Positions 18,893 to 30,200 of a stretch of DNA of 64,000 bases are shown here, one piece after another. This DNA is from Chloroflexota bacterium. Its GTDB lineage: Bacteria; Chloroflexota; Anaerolineae; Aggregatilineales; Phototrophicaceae. Position numbers and translations under genes: made by a program. The notes beneath the pieces are model-generated. The model ran no database searches. It was given only the letters and a program-made list of their open reading frames with translations, and was not told the DNA's origin. Within the stretch, counting starts at the first letter, position 1. Every line of letters starts with the position of its first letter. The stretch is taken from assembly GCA_026708115.1 (NCBI GenBank), contig JAPOVL010000041.1:62001-126000 (forward strand), written 5' to 3'.

Positions 18893-20515
18893 ATGTACAG
18901 ACGTATCTTGGTCATTTCAGTTCTATTGATGGCGCTGCTGGTGATGGCACTTCCGGCTCAAACGCAGGACGCGGTCGAAGGCGGCGAGCTAATCATGATG
19001 CAGTCCGCCGATGTCATCGCCTGGGATCAGACCAGAACCACCTGGCCCAGCATTCGTAACGTACGGCCGCTCTATGACACGCTGCTGACAGTGGATGACA
19101 ACGACAATCTGCTGCCCTTCCTGGCCACCGATTGGTCAATTTCCGACGATGGTCTGGAATACACCTTCCACTTGCGCGAAGGCATTATGTTCCACGATGG
19201 CACACCCTGGAACGCCGATGCGGTGATCTTTAATATTCAGCGCCAGTTGGATGATCCCGATGCGCGCGGTCACGTGCGCTTGAGCAAGATTCAGCGGATG
19301 GAAGCCGTCGATGACCACACGGTCAAGATCTGGATCGACAAACCGAATGGCGACTTCATTTATATCGTCGCGGTGGGCACGGACTCCTATCAGGTCAGCC
19401 CGACGGCCTGGGGCGAGGATGGATCGACCTTCCACGAGAATCCGGTCGGCACCGGCGCCTTCATGTTCGAGGCGCACGAGCCACAGAGCGAAATTCGCTA
19501 TGTCGCCAATCCCAATTACTGGCAAGGCGCGCCGCTTTTGGATCGTCTGACCATTCGCATTCACGGCGATACCACCGTGCGCTTGATCGAGGTGGAATCG
19601 GAGAACGTGCATTATGTCGATGGCATTGAGCCGGAAGACGCGGTGCGTTTGCAGGGTGAAGGTCATTTCATGGTGAACACACCGGTCGGCCCGGGCGTGA
19701 CCATGATCAGCATCAATACATCGCGCTATCCGATGACGGAGCTGTCTTTGCGGCAGGCGCTGGCGCACGCGATCGATTTCGAAGCGATCATCGAAGAGGT
19801 TCTCTTTGGCTTGCCGCAGCGCTCGCGCGGCGGTGTTTCTCCCAATTCGCCCTATTGGACCGATGATCTGCCGCCGGTAGCGCCCTACGATCCGGAGCGG
19901 GCGGCCGAGATTCTCGAGGAAGCGGGCTGGGCCTTGGCCGATGATGGCTTCCGCTATCGCGATTGCAACGATCGCACCGTCGAATGCGTGGATGGCAAAG
20001 AGCGACTGGTCGTCCACATCATCTCGGCCGATTTCGCGCTTTGGGGGCTGTTCAACGAGATTTACCAGCAGTATCTGACGGACATCGGCGTTGACGCCCC
20101 GATCAAGACGGCGGAATGGAACGCCATGCTGGATGAATGGCGGGAGAACCAGGGCAACTGGACCTTCGGCCACCATTCGCAGGGTTCCTTATTCGCCGTG
20201 ACATCGGCCATCGAAGCGGCCTGGGCACCGGATTCATTCTGGTCGATCTACCAGATTGACGACGCGACCGATCCCTATCTGATTGAGGTGGCGGAGGAAT
20301 TGCAGGCGATTTTCGATGCCTTCTCGGCTTCGACCGATCTGGAAGAGCGTACGCAGCTTTCACACCAGGCGCAGCGGATCTTCCTGGAGCAGCAGTTGAC
20401 AATTTGGGGCTGGCATTCGCCCTGGATCAATGTCATCAACCCCGCGGTTGAGGACATCGTCTGGGAGTTGGGCGGGCGCATCCCGCTCTTCCACAAGGCC
20501 TGGCTCAACGAGTAA
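18893..20515 (+). CDS. Extracellular solute-binding protein, family 5 (tandem paralogue)
   Basis: 540 residues with an intact signal peptide (MYRRILVISVLLMALLVMA, cleavage near PAQTQD). It is a tandem duplicate of the preceding protein: long stretches match residue for residue, for example around GGVSPNSPYWTDDLPPVAPY and the following segment with DCNDRTVECVDGKERLVVH. Differences are concentrated elsewhere, so the two may bind overlapping ligand sets. AGGAGAG precedes ATG 18893; an upstream in-frame ATG (18848) lacks a ribosome site and would spoil the signal peptide. The permease genes follow. Confidence 0.92.
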   Translation: MYRRILVISVLLMALLVMALPAQTQDAVEGGELIMMQSADVIAWDQTRTTWPSIRNVRPLYDTLLTVDDNDNLLPFLATDWSISDDGLEYTFHLREGIMFHDGTPWNADAVIFNIQRQLDDPDARGHVRLSKIQRMEAVDDHTVKIWIDKPNGDFIYIVAVGTDSYQVSPTAWGEDGSTFHENPVGTGAFMFEAHEPQSEIRYVANPNYWQGAPLLDRLTIRIHGDTTVRLIEVESENVHYVDGIEPEDAVRLQGEGHFMVNTPVGPGVTMISINTSRYPMTELSLRQALAHAIDFEAIIEEVLFGLPQRSRGGVSPNSPYWTDDLPPVAPYDPERAAEILEEAGWALADDGFRYRDCNDRTVECVDGKERLVVHIISADFALWGLFNEIYQQYLTDIGVDAPIKTAEWNAMLDEWRENQGNWTFGHHSQGSLFAVTSAIEAAWAPDSFWSIYQIDDATDPYLIEVAEELQAIFDAFSASTDLEERTQLSHQAQRIFLEQQLTIWGWHSPWINVINPAVEDIVWELGGRIPLFHKAWLNE

Positions 20516-20534
20516 ATCGCAACCCCAACACAAA

Positions 20535-20561
20535 GTCCCTCCCTCGTATTGCGGGAGGGAC
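20535..20561 (+). repeat. Stem-loop between binding-protein and permease genes
   Basis: GTCCCTCCC (20535-20543) pairs perfectly with GGGAGGGAC (20553-20561) around a nine-base loop, 20 bases after the binding-protein stop. It is equivalent in place to the hairpins at 4057, 40014 and 50070. Confidence 0.65.
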
Positions 20562-20616
20562 ACTTCACCCCCTTCCTCATCTTGGAAGGGGATGGGGCGA
20601 CAAGGAACACTAGCTG

Positions 20617-21549
20617 ATGCGCAAATATATCGTACGGCGTCTGTTGCTGGCGATACCCACCATTCTGGGCGCGATTACGGCAGTGTGGTTCGCCATGCAA
20701 TTGGCGCCGGGCGATCCAGCCTTGATGTTCGTGCCACCGGATTTTCAGGGCGAGGAGGCGGCAGAATACCTGGCGAAGGTCAACGAGTTATACGGCTTCA
20801 ACGATCCGCTGCCGCAACAGTATTTGCGTTACATGCGCAATACACTGTCGGGTGATTTTGGCAACTCGCTGCGAACGCTGCGCCCGGTGTCTGAGGATCT
20901 GCTGCGCCGCATCCCCAATTCCTTGCGCCTGGGGGTGTCGGCTTTCCTGCTGTCAACGGCCATGGGCATTGCCTTGGGCGTATTGGCGGCGATCAAGCGC
21001 GGCACCTGGGTGGACAGCGCTTTGATGGTCTTCGCTTTGGTGGGCGTCTCCATGCCCAATTTCTGGTTTGCTTATGTGGTGATTCTGTTTTTCGGCTTGT
21101 ATTTGCGTGTTTTGCCGCCATCGGGGCTGGGCGGCGTCAAGCACATGATCTTGCCCACCATCGTCCTGGGTTATACCAGCGCCGGTTATCTCACTCGCTA
21201 TGTGCGTTCCAGCATGCTCGAGGTGATTAACCACGATTATGTGCGGACGGCGCGAGCCAAGGGCGTCCCCGAGCGCAACGTCATGATCAAGCACGCCTTG
21301 CGCAACGGGCTTCTGCCGGTCGTGAACGTGCTGGGCATAAACGTGGCTTTCATTCTGGCGGGTTCGGTCATCATTGAAACGGTTTTCGCCTGGCCGGGCG
21401 TCGGCTTGTATCTGATTGATGGCGTGGTCGGGCGCGATTTTCCGGTGGTGCAGGGAGCGGTAATGCTGATTGCCACATCGGTTGTTTTGGTCAATCTGCT
21501 CACCGATGTGATGCTCGTCTATGTGGATCCGCGTATACGATATGATTAG
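20617..21549 (+). CDS. ABC transporter permease (DppB-like)
   Basis: 310-residue membrane permease: N-terminal anchor YIVRRLLLAIPTILGAITAVWF, six predicted helices, EAA coupling loop (VRTARAKGVPERNVMIKHALRNGL), ending VYVDPRIRYD as usual for the family. AAGGAA lies upstream of ATG 20617. It pairs with the permease at 21579. No ATPase gene accompanies them; an ATPase must be supplied from another locus. Confidence 0.93.
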   Translation: MRKYIVRRLLLAIPTILGAITAVWFAMQLAPGDPALMFVPPDFQGEEAAEYLAKVNELYGFNDPLPQQYLRYMRNTLSGDFGNSLRTLRPVSEDLLRRIPNSLRLGVSAFLLSTAMGIALGVLAAIKRGTWVDSALMVFALVGVSMPNFWFAYVVILFFGLYLRVLPPSGLGGVKHMILPTIVLGYTSAGYLTRYVRSSMLEVINHDYVRTARAKGVPERNVMIKHALRNGLLPVVNVLGINVAFILAGSVIIETVFAWPGVGLYLIDGVVGRDFPVVQGAVMLIATSVVLVNLLTDVMLVYVDPRIRYD

Positions 21550-21578
21550 GGGCGCTTGCTCGGCAGGGAGCTGAAATA

Positions 21579-22475
21579 ATGACGCTGCATCAGGGTGTTG
21601 GTGATGTCGCCAAGCTCGACAGTCAGGAATTCCGGCGTCTGTCTGGATCCAAGCGAGCCTGGCTGGAATTCCGCCGCAACCGTTTTGCCCTGGTTGGCGC
21701 GGCGTTCATGGTTTTCATCGCCTTCATGGCCGTGTTCGCGCCGATCGTGTCGACGCATGATCCTTACGCGCAATCGCTGCGCAAGCGCATGAAACCCCCG
21801 ACAGCGGAGCATTGGCTGGGCACCGATGAAGTGGGACGAGATGTCTATTCGCGCCTGGTTTATGGCGCGCGCATTTCACTCTTTGTCGGCATCGTGGGCA
21901 CGGCAGCCGGGGTCATATGCGGCACGATCGTTGGCTTGATTTCAGGGTTCTTTGGGGGTTGGGTCGACACACTCGTCATGCGCGTTATCGATATCATGTA
22001 TTCCTTCCCCGGCATTGTGCTGGCTATCCTGCTAATTTCGGTGCTGGGACCGAGCATATTCAATTTGATCCTGGTGCTGGCGATCTGGGCGGTGCCGTCG
22101 CTGTCGCGGATTGTGCGGGGCAATGTCTTATCGCTAAAGGAACAAGATTATGCCGAAGCGGCGCGAGCTCTTGGTGCGGGTCGCGTACGCATCATGTTTG
22201 TGCATCTGCTGCCCAATTCGCTGGCGCCGATCATCGTCTACGCCACCCTCGGCGTCGCCGGCGCGATTTTGACGACAGCGGCGCTGGGCTTTCTGGGTTT
22301 AGGTGTACAGCCGCCGCAAGCGGAATGGGGCAATATGCTCAGCAATGGCCGCCAATATTTGCGCCGGGCGCCGCTGCTGATGGTCTTCCCGGGCGCCCTG
22401 ATCTCCATGACCGTGATCTCGATCAATCTCATCGGCGATGCCCTGCGCGATGCGTTGGATCCCTACATTCAGTGA
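21579..22475 (+). CDS. ABC transporter permease (DppC-like)
   Basis: 298-residue partner permease with the conserved LGTDEVGRDVYSRLVYGARISL motif after helix 1, the EAA loop (YAEAARALGAGRVRIMFVHLLPN), and the GLGVQPPQAEWGNML and GDALRDALDP ends typical of DppC. GGGAG precedes the ATG. It is followed after about 115 bases by two serine peptidase genes on the same strand, consistent with import followed by intracellular cleavage of peptides. Confidence 0.93.
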   Translation: MTLHQGVGDVAKLDSQEFRRLSGSKRAWLEFRRNRFALVGAAFMVFIAFMAVFAPIVSTHDPYAQSLRKRMKPPTAEHWLGTDEVGRDVYSRLVYGARISLFVGIVGTAAGVICGTIVGLISGFFGGWVDTLVMRVIDIMYSFPGIVLAILLISVLGPSIFNLILVLAIWAVPSLSRIVRGNVLSLKEQDYAEAARALGAGRVRIMFVHLLPNSLAPIIVYATLGVAGAILTTAALGFLGLGVQPPQAEWGNMLSNGRQYLRRAPLLMVFPGALISMTVISINLIGDALRDALDPYIQ

Positions 22476-22591
22476 TCCATTGCGCTTCATAATGCGACAA
22501 TCTATTTATTTCGCCACTGTCACTTTGCTGCATCCGAAATCTGAATTCAATAGTTCAACCGAATAAGACCAATTCTTTGCGAGGGCAAAAG

Positions 22592-24898
22592 ATGGAATCA
22601 CAGATGAAGCTGGCGCGCGAGGGTAAGCCGCAGTCAGGGACAGGCATGTGGCAGCGATACGTGCGAGCGGAGCGGCTGCTGCCGGACAAGGCGGCCATGC
22701 TGACCTCCGATCTGACAATCAGACCCCGCTGGATCGAGGGGTCTGATCGCTTTTGGTATCGTTGGAAATCGCTTACCGGGGTCGAATTTGTGCTGGCGGA
22801 CCCGGCCAGCGGCGAAGTAAAAGCCGCCTTCGATCATGAACGGCTGGCTGCCGCGCTCAGTCATGCGACCGGCAGGCCCTGCCAGGCCGGGCAATTGCCC
22901 TTTAGCGAAATCGAGTTTGGCAGCAATGGTCAGAGCGTCGTCTTTGACATTGATGTGGCGGGCGCCAGCGGACGGTGGTCCTGTGACTTGAGCACCTACG
23001 ACTGTATGCGCCTGGGCGATGTGCCGAATCCGCCGCAGGACAAAGTGCTTTCGCCTGACGGACAGTGGGAAGCTTATACGCGCGACCATAACGTCTGGGT
23101 TCGCTCGGTATACAGCGGGGAGGAACGCGCGATCACCAACGACGGCGAAGCGAAAAATGACTATGGCGAGCAGCTGCTTTCACCGCTGACAACGGGTGGC
23201 ATCGAAGATGCGCCGCCGCCGGCGATTCGCTGGTCGCCGGATAGCAGCCGGCTGCTCTTCTGCCGCGTCGATCAACGGGCAGCGCCGCAGTTTCATCTGG
23301 TGCAATCGGTGACCCCAGACGGCAGCATTCGGCCGCATTTGCATTCCTATGCTTATCCCTTGCCCGGCGACGAGGTCTTGCCTTTGGCTTCGCTGGTCTG
23401 CGCGGATTTGAACGCCGATGCGGCGACCAGGATTGACCTGGAATCGAAGGAGGTGCAGTATCACGGTCCGCCAATAAGTGACGACTGTTTGTGGTGGTCG
23501 CAAGACTCGAGCACGATCTATTTCCTGCGGCAGGGGCGCGGATATTTCCAAATGGATCTGATTATCATCGACGCGGAGACGGGCGCCGCGCGCATCGCCA
23601 TTACTGAAGAGTGTAGCACCGGGATTGATCCCTCGATTTGGCGCGGCAATTCCAGCGTCCGCGTTTTTGCCAGCGGCACGCGCGTCATCTGGTATTCGCA
23701 GCGCGACGGCTGGGGGCATCTGTATTTGTATGACGCCGAAAGTGGTTCGCTGATTCGTCAACTCACGTCGGGCGCTTATGAAGTGAGCCAGGTGAAATAT
23801 GTAGATGAAGACGGTGGCATGGTCTATTTTACGGCTGTCGGGCGCGAAGCCGATCGCGATCCCTATTTCAGCCATTTGTATCGCGTCAGTTTGGAAGGTG
23901 GCGAGCCGGAGTTGCTCACGCCGGAAGATGCCGACCACACAGTCGCCTTTGCGCCGGGCGGCAGTTGCTTTATCGATAATTATTCGATGGTTGATCAAGC
24001 GCCGGTGATCTTGTTGCGCCAGGCGAATGGCAAGCTGATACGTAAACTCCATGCCGCCGACACCAGCGAACTGGAAGCGACGGGTTGGCGGGCGCCCGAG
24101 CGATTCAAAGCCAAAGCGCGTGACGGCGTCACGGACGTATATGGCGTGATCTTCCGCCCCTCGGATTTGGACGAACAGGCGAAATACCCGGTGATTGATT
24201 TCATTTACGGGGGCCCGCAGTCGATCCAGGCGCCGGCGGCATTCGCCGATGCCGTTCGCGAGCGCGAAAGCAATTTTTGGCAGGCGCAGGCGCTGGCGGA
24301 ATTGGGATTTGTGGTGGTGATGTTGGACGGCCTGGGCATGCCGGGCCGCTCTAAGGCACACCATGATCACAGTTATCGCAACTTGCCGGACAATGGTTTG
24401 CCCGATCATATCACCGCCATACGCCAGCTCGCCGATCGCTACGACTACCTCGATATCTCTCGCGTGGGCATCTTTGGGCATTCGGCCGGCGGTTACGCGT
24501 CATGCCGAGCGATGTTCGCCTATCCCGACTTTTACAAGGTTGCGGTGTCGTCGGCGGGCAATCATGATCACCGGCTGGACAAAGCCACCTGGGTCGAGCG
24601 CTATATGGGCTTGCCAGTGGCGGATCATTACATCTTTTCCGCAAACCAGAACCACGCCGAAAATCTCCAGGGCAAATTGCTGCTGATACATGGCGATATG
24701 GACGAGAATGTGCACGTTTCGTCGACCTTGGTGGTGGTGGACGCGCTGATCAAAGCCAACAAGGACTTCGATCTATTGATCATGCCCAATCAGCCGCATG
24801 CATGCACCACGCATCCTTACTTTGTGCGGCGGCGCTGGGATTATTTTGTGCAGCATCTGCTGGGCGTCGATCCGCCGGCGGGATATCAGATTCAGTAA
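22592..24898 (+). CDS. S9B (dipeptidyl peptidase IV-like) serine peptidase
   Basis: 768-residue prolyl-oligopeptidase-family enzyme with no signal peptide, so probably cytoplasmic. The N-terminal two thirds form a beta-propeller of DPP-IV type (repeats such as LSPDGQWEAYTRDHNVWV). The C-terminal alpha/beta-hydrolase carries nucleophile motif GHSAGGYAS, the aspartate in HGDMDENVH, and the histidine in NQPHACTTHPYF. The usual nucleophile motif in DPP-IV is GWSYGG; here it is GHSAGG. It would remove dipeptides from the N-terminus of oligopeptides delivered by the upstream importer. ATG 22592 has GAGGG seven bases upstream; a TTG at 22577 is less likely. Confidence 0.9.
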   Translation: MESQMKLAREGKPQSGTGMWQRYVRAERLLPDKAAMLTSDLTIRPRWIEGSDRFWYRWKSLTGVEFVLADPASGEVKAAFDHERLAAALSHATGRPCQAGQLPFSEIEFGSNGQSVVFDIDVAGASGRWSCDLSTYDCMRLGDVPNPPQDKVLSPDGQWEAYTRDHNVWVRSVYSGEERAITNDGEAKNDYGEQLLSPLTTGGIEDAPPPAIRWSPDSSRLLFCRVDQRAAPQFHLVQSVTPDGSIRPHLHSYAYPLPGDEVLPLASLVCADLNADAATRIDLESKEVQYHGPPISDDCLWWSQDSSTIYFLRQGRGYFQMDLIIIDAETGAARIAITEECSTGIDPSIWRGNSSVRVFASGTRVIWYSQRDGWGHLYLYDAESGSLIRQLTSGAYEVSQVKYVDEDGGMVYFTAVGREADRDPYFSHLYRVSLEGGEPELLTPEDADHTVAFAPGGSCFIDNYSMVDQAPVILLRQANGKLIRKLHAADTSELEATGWRAPERFKAKARDGVTDVYGVIFRPSDLDEQAKYPVIDFIYGGPQSIQAPAAFADAVRERESNFWQAQALAELGFVVVMLDGLGMPGRSKAHHDHSYRNLPDNGLPDHITAIRQLADRYDYLDISRVGIFGHSAGGYASCRAMFAYPDFYKVAVSSAGNHDHRLDKATWVERYMGLPVADHYIFSANQNHAENLQGKLLLIHGDMDENVHVSSTLVVVDALIKANKDFDLLIMPNQPHACTTHPYFVRRRWDYFVQHLLGVDPPAGYQIQ

Positions 24899-24980
24899 AG
24901 GCGGGAATCTGATGCAAGTTGCGAAGGCGCAAGCGTATGCGCCTAGACCAGGAACGCGCAATATCTGAAAGGAATCACTC

Positions 24981-27059
24981 GTGTTTGGAAAACTGAATTA
25001 TCCCGGTACCCGCCGGGTCGATGTTGTCGATGATTTCTTTGGCACTGAGGTTGAAGATCCCTATCGTTGGCTGGAGGACGCCGACGATCCCGCAGTGCTG
25101 GAATGGACCGCAGCGCAGCACGAGCTGGCGCTGGACGTGCTCGGCGGCCTGGAAGGGCGTGACAGCTTGGAGCGGCGACTGCGCGAAGTATGGGATTATC
25201 CCAAGCACGAGATTCCGCGCAAGCGCGGCAATCGGCTCTTTTACATGCGCAATGACGGCTTGCAGCAACAACCCGTCCTCTATGTGCAAGAGGGAGACGG
25301 GCCGGAGCGCGTTCTGGTGGACCCCAACACCTTGAGCGAAGATGGCACGGTAGCGATCTTTGATTGGCAGCCGACAGGTGACGGACGGCTGCTGATGTAC
25401 GCCTTGTCGGATGGCGGGCTGGATTGGGTCAAGTTTCGCTTCCTGGATGTGGAAAGGGGCCAAGATCTGGATGACGATTTGCAAGAGTTGAAATTCTCAT
25501 CTGTGGCCTGGCGCAAGGATGGCTCCGGCTTTTATTACAGCCGATATACAGACGGCGCGCCAGATGAAGGCCCTGACAATCCCGAGGTATCTTATCAGGT
25601 GTATTACCACAAACTTGGGACGCAACAAGCTGAGGACAAACTGATCTACGATGATCCACAGAGCAAAGGCATTCAGTTAAAGGCGCTGGTCAGCTCGGAT
25701 GATCGTTTTCTGATTCTCAATATCGATTGGGAATCACGGATTGCCAACCGTCTGTATTATAGACCCCTTGACAGCGAGGGCGATTTCCTACGCTTGTTCG
25801 ACGACCTGGATGCCGAATACAGCTTCATTGGCAACGATGGCGACATCTTCTACATCCTGACCACCAATGGCGCGTTGAACTGGCGTGTGATTGCCGTAGA
25901 TATCAATAGTCCAGCCAGCGAAAACTGGCGGGATGTCGTCCCAGAAAGCGAGGAAGCTATCGCCGGCGTAGCGATCGTCAATCAGCAGTTTGTGGTGACC
26001 GCAATGCGCCTCTGCCGCCATGTGATCAAGATTTACAACAAAGATGGCTCGCTCGAGCGCGAGCTGCTGCCGCCCGGGTTGGGCGCTGTGATCCCGCGCG
26101 AGCCAGCCGGCGCCTATGGCGGGGCCAAGGATGACAGCATGTTCATCGCCTGGACCTCGTTCTTGCAACCGACGCAGATACTGCAATACGACTTCGCGAC
26201 TGGCGAAACGCGGCCTTTTTTCGAGGCGGCGGTACCCTCATTTGAGCCCGACCGATATGAAACGAGACAAGCATACTGTCCGTCCAAAGACGGCACGAAG
26301 ATTCCGATATTCATCACCTGCAAAAAGGGATTGGAACTGAATGGCGACAATCCGGCCATCATGTACGCCTACGGTGGCTATCACTTCAGTCAAACGCCGA
26401 GCTATCGCAGTTGGCTGCCGGTCTGGCTGGAAAATGGGGGGATCTTCGTCATTGCCAATATCCGGGGCGGGGGCGAATACGGCGAAGCCTGGCATCGCGC
26501 GGGCATGTTCGCGGGCCGGCAGAAGACTTACGATGACTTCCATGCGGCTGCGGAATGGCTGATCGAGAACAAGTATACATCGAACCGGAAGCTGGCGATT
26601 GAGGGCCGGAGCAATGGCGGCTTGCTGGTGGCGGTCTGCGTGACGCAGCGTCCGGACTTATACGGGGCGATTTTGTGTCATGTGCCGACCATCGATATGC
26701 TGCGCTTCAAGTATTTCACCTCGGGGCGCTATTGGACGACCGAATATGGCGATGCCGACAGCAGCAAAGAGGTCTTTGAGTTTTTGACCGCCTACGGTCC
26801 CTTGCACAACATAAAGGCCGGGCAAAAGTATCCGCCGATATTGATTCTCACGGCCGACCATGATGATCGCGTGGTGCCGATGCATTCCAAGAAACTGGCG
26901 GCGAGCTTGCAACACGCGAATGAAAGCGACAATGTCATCTTGTTGCGCGTCCTGACCAGAGCCGGACATGCCCTTGGCAAGTCGACCGAGAAGTTGATCG
27001 AAGAGCAGGTGGATATCTTCGCCTTTCTCAATCGTGTTTTCGACATGGGTGTGAAGTAG
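24981..27059 (+). CDS. S9A prolyl oligopeptidase (prolyl endopeptidase)
   Basis: 692 residues, the standard size of prolyl oligopeptidase, without a signal peptide. The start matches the family (DFFGTEVEDPYRWLEDADDPAVLEW), followed by a seven-blade propeller and a C-terminal hydrolase domain with nucleophile motif GRSNGGLL, aspartate in TADHDDRVVP and histidine in RAGHALGKS. It cleaves small proline-containing peptides internally in the cytoplasm. The GTG start has AAGGA nine bases upstream. It sits between the DPP-IV-like peptidase and the propeller protein. Confidence 0.95.
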   Translation: MFGKLNYPGTRRVDVVDDFFGTEVEDPYRWLEDADDPAVLEWTAAQHELALDVLGGLEGRDSLERRLREVWDYPKHEIPRKRGNRLFYMRNDGLQQQPVLYVQEGDGPERVLVDPNTLSEDGTVAIFDWQPTGDGRLLMYALSDGGLDWVKFRFLDVERGQDLDDDLQELKFSSVAWRKDGSGFYYSRYTDGAPDEGPDNPEVSYQVYYHKLGTQQAEDKLIYDDPQSKGIQLKALVSSDDRFLILNIDWESRIANRLYYRPLDSEGDFLRLFDDLDAEYSFIGNDGDIFYILTTNGALNWRVIAVDINSPASENWRDVVPESEEAIAGVAIVNQQFVVTAMRLCRHVIKIYNKDGSLERELLPPGLGAVIPREPAGAYGGAKDDSMFIAWTSFLQPTQILQYDFATGETRPFFEAAVPSFEPDRYETRQAYCPSKDGTKIPIFITCKKGLELNGDNPAIMYAYGGYHFSQTPSYRSWLPVWLENGGIFVIANIRGGGEYGEAWHRAGMFAGRQKTYDDFHAAAEWLIENKYTSNRKLAIEGRSNGGLLVAVCVTQRPDLYGAILCHVPTIDMLRFKYFTSGRYWTTEYGDADSSKEVFEFLTAYGPLHNIKAGQKYPPILILTADHDDRVVPMHSKKLAASLQHANESDNVILLRVLTRAGHALGKSTEKLIEEQVDIFAFLNRVFDMGVK

Positions 27060-27270
27060 GCAAGAGTCAGATTTACGATGTTCAGCATCTTGTCGAATTT
27101 GAACGCCAAACCCCCTCTAAGTCTAAGCAGTTCCCGAAGTCGGTCGCAATTCTACACAGATGCGCTGCCCCGGGATCATAATTCGTCTACGACATCCTCA
27201 GCGTTGATAACTACACTGCGTTGGACGCGGTAAAATACCGGATTTAACTCAAAGCGGGAGGTGATAAAAG

Positions 27271-30200
27271 ATGAATGAATCTTCTACAGACGCCACGCAG
27301 GCCATACGACAGCAGTTGCTCGATAATTTAGAATTTCGCTGTATTGGACCGCATCGCGGCGGGCGTGTGGTGGCGGTCGCGGGGGACGCGTCCGATCCCA
27401 TGACCTTTTATTTCGGGGCTTGCGCCGGTGGCGTTTGGAAGACGACCGATGGCGGTCAATACTGGCGCAATGTCTCCGACGGTTATTTCAATACGGCCGC
27501 TATTGGCGCGCTGACAGTGTCGACGGCGGATCCTAACGTTATCTACGCCGGCACGGGAGAGACATCAATCCGCGGCAATGTGTCGCACGGGGACGGCATC
27601 TACAAGTCGGTGGACGCTGGCTTAAGCTGGCGGCACATGGGTTTGAGCGACACGCGGCATATTGGCAAGATTCAGGTTCATCCGCGCGATCCCGATATCG
27701 TCTATGCAGCAGCCTTGGGCCATGCCTTTGGACCGAATAGCGAACGCGGCGTGTTTCGCTCGCGGGATGGCGGCGAAAACTGGGAAAAGGTGCTCTACAA
27801 AAGCGACACCGCCGGCTCGCACGATGTGTCGATGGACGTCAACAACCCGCGGATACTCTTCGCGGCGATATGGCAGGCGCAGCGCTACCCGCATCGGCTG
27901 GAGAGTGGTGGTCCGGAGTGCGGATTGTGGCGCAGCATGGATGGCGGCGACAATTGGGAAGAGGTCTCGCGCAAGCCCGGTTTGCCGCAGGGCGTCCTGG
28001 GCAAGATCGGCGTGGCGATATCGCCGGCCCAGACCGGCCGCGTCTGGGCGGTGATCGAAGCGCATGACGGCGCGGTCTTCCGCTCGGATGACTATGGCGA
28101 GACCTGGATGCGCCTTAGCGAACAATCGCTGCTGCGGACCCGACCCTGGTATTACATGCATATCACAGCCGATACGCAAGATCCGGACACGGTCTACGTA
28201 CAGAATTACAGTTTCTGGAAATCGATCGATGGCGGCGCCTCGTTTGAAGCTATTCCGATTCCACACGGCGACGATCACGCCCTGTGGATCGACCCAAACA
28301 ATAACCGGCGCATGATTGACGGCAATGACGGCGGCGCTTGCGTTTCCTTCAACGGTGGCATGAGTTGGTCGTCAATTTACAATCAACCGACGGCGCAGTT
28401 ATATCACGTATGTACGGATGATCAGTTTCCTTATCACGTCTATGGATCGCAGCAAGACAATACCGCCATTACCGTACCGAGCGCGACGATTGACGGCGCC
28501 ATCCACGAACGGGACTGGTACGCGCCGGGCGGCGGGGAGAGCGGCTATATCGCCATCAAGCCGGATGATCCAGCTTTTGTTGTGGCCTCGGGACCGCAGG
28601 GTCAGCGCGCGTACAACGACATCATGTCGCTATATAACCATCGCACCGGTCAAGTGTGGGACATCACCGTTTGGCCCGAGCTGTATGGCTGGGGCGTGGG
28701 CAGCGAAGGCTTGAAGTATCGTTTTCAATGGACCTTTCCCATCATGTTTTCGCGGCACAATCCCGATCTGCTTTATGTCGCGAGCAATCGCCTGCATCTT
28801 TCGACAGATTTGGGCACCAGCTTCGAAGCGCTCAGTCCCGATCTGACGCGCGACGATCCCGACAAGCTACGGGCATCCGGCGGTCCGATCACGCGGGATA
28901 ATACCGGCGCCGAAGTCTATTGCACCATTTTCGCATTGGCGGAATCTCAACACGAAGCCGGCGTGCTTTGGGCGGGCACGGATGATGGTTTGGTGCATAT
29001 ATCGGAAGATGGCGGGCGCGAATGGGAAGAAATCACGCCACCGGATCTGCCGGAATGGGCGTTGATCAGCATCATTGACGCCTCGCCGCACGAAGCGGGC
29101 GCGGCGTACCTGGCCGCCACGCGCTACAAGCTGGACGACACGCGGCCTTATTTGTACAAGACGGCCGATTATGGCAAAACCTGGACGCCGATCACGAATG
29201 GCATCCCGGATGACGAATTCACGCGGGTCATTCGCGAGGATCCCAATCGCCGCGGATTGCTTTACGCCGGCACGGAAACGGGTTTGTACGTCTCTTTTGA
29301 TGATGGCGAAAACTGGCAGCCCATGGGGGGCAATTTGCCGGTTTGTCCGATCCACGACCTGGTGATCAAAGATCAGGACTTGGTGGTGGCGACGCATGGC
29401 CGCTCGTTCTGGATACTTGATGATCTGGCGCCCTTGCATCAAGCGACGGCTGATTTGACGGCCGAGGGCGCGCGCCTGTTCGCGCCGGCGCCGAAAGTGC
29501 GCATGCGCGATTATGGCAAGTTCGGCAGTTGGTATGGAGTGCAGGACAGCAACAAGTTGAATTTCGGGCGTATCGGCACGAGTGTGGCGGCGCTGGAATA
29601 TCGCGACGATTCGGACTTGCCGCAATTCTTGAACGCGGGACAAAATCCACGACCCGGTGTAGTCTTCTGTTACCACCTAGCGGAGTCGGGCGACCAGCTC
29701 GTCGAATTGATTATCCGCGATACGGATGACGCATTGATCCGTTCTTACAGTAGTGCTTCCGAGGCGGATGGCTTGCCCGCAGCAGCCGGGCTGAACCGTT
29801 TTCACTGGAATCTGCGCTATCCGGGCGCGGTTGACGTAGATAAGTCGCTGGCGTCCTGGGAGCGGCCTGACGGTCCCTTGGTCGTGCCGGGCGAATATGT
29901 CGCGGAGCTTGTCGTTGGCGCGCAGCGTAGCCGACAGACATTTGAAGTGCGCGCCGATCCACGACTGGAGACGACCGCGGAAGCCTTCAAGGCGCAGAAG
30001 GACCTGCTACTGAGGATCCGCGATCGGCTGTCACAGAACAATGAGTTGCTCAACAAGCTGGTGGCGCTTAAGGGGCAGGTGGAGGTTTGGAGAGCGCGCT
30101 GCGATGACGAGGCTGTTTCGGCGGGGGTCGCTGCGATCCTTGCGGACGTGGACGCGCTTTTGCCCTTGTTGATTAATACCGGCATCAGCGAGTCACAGTT

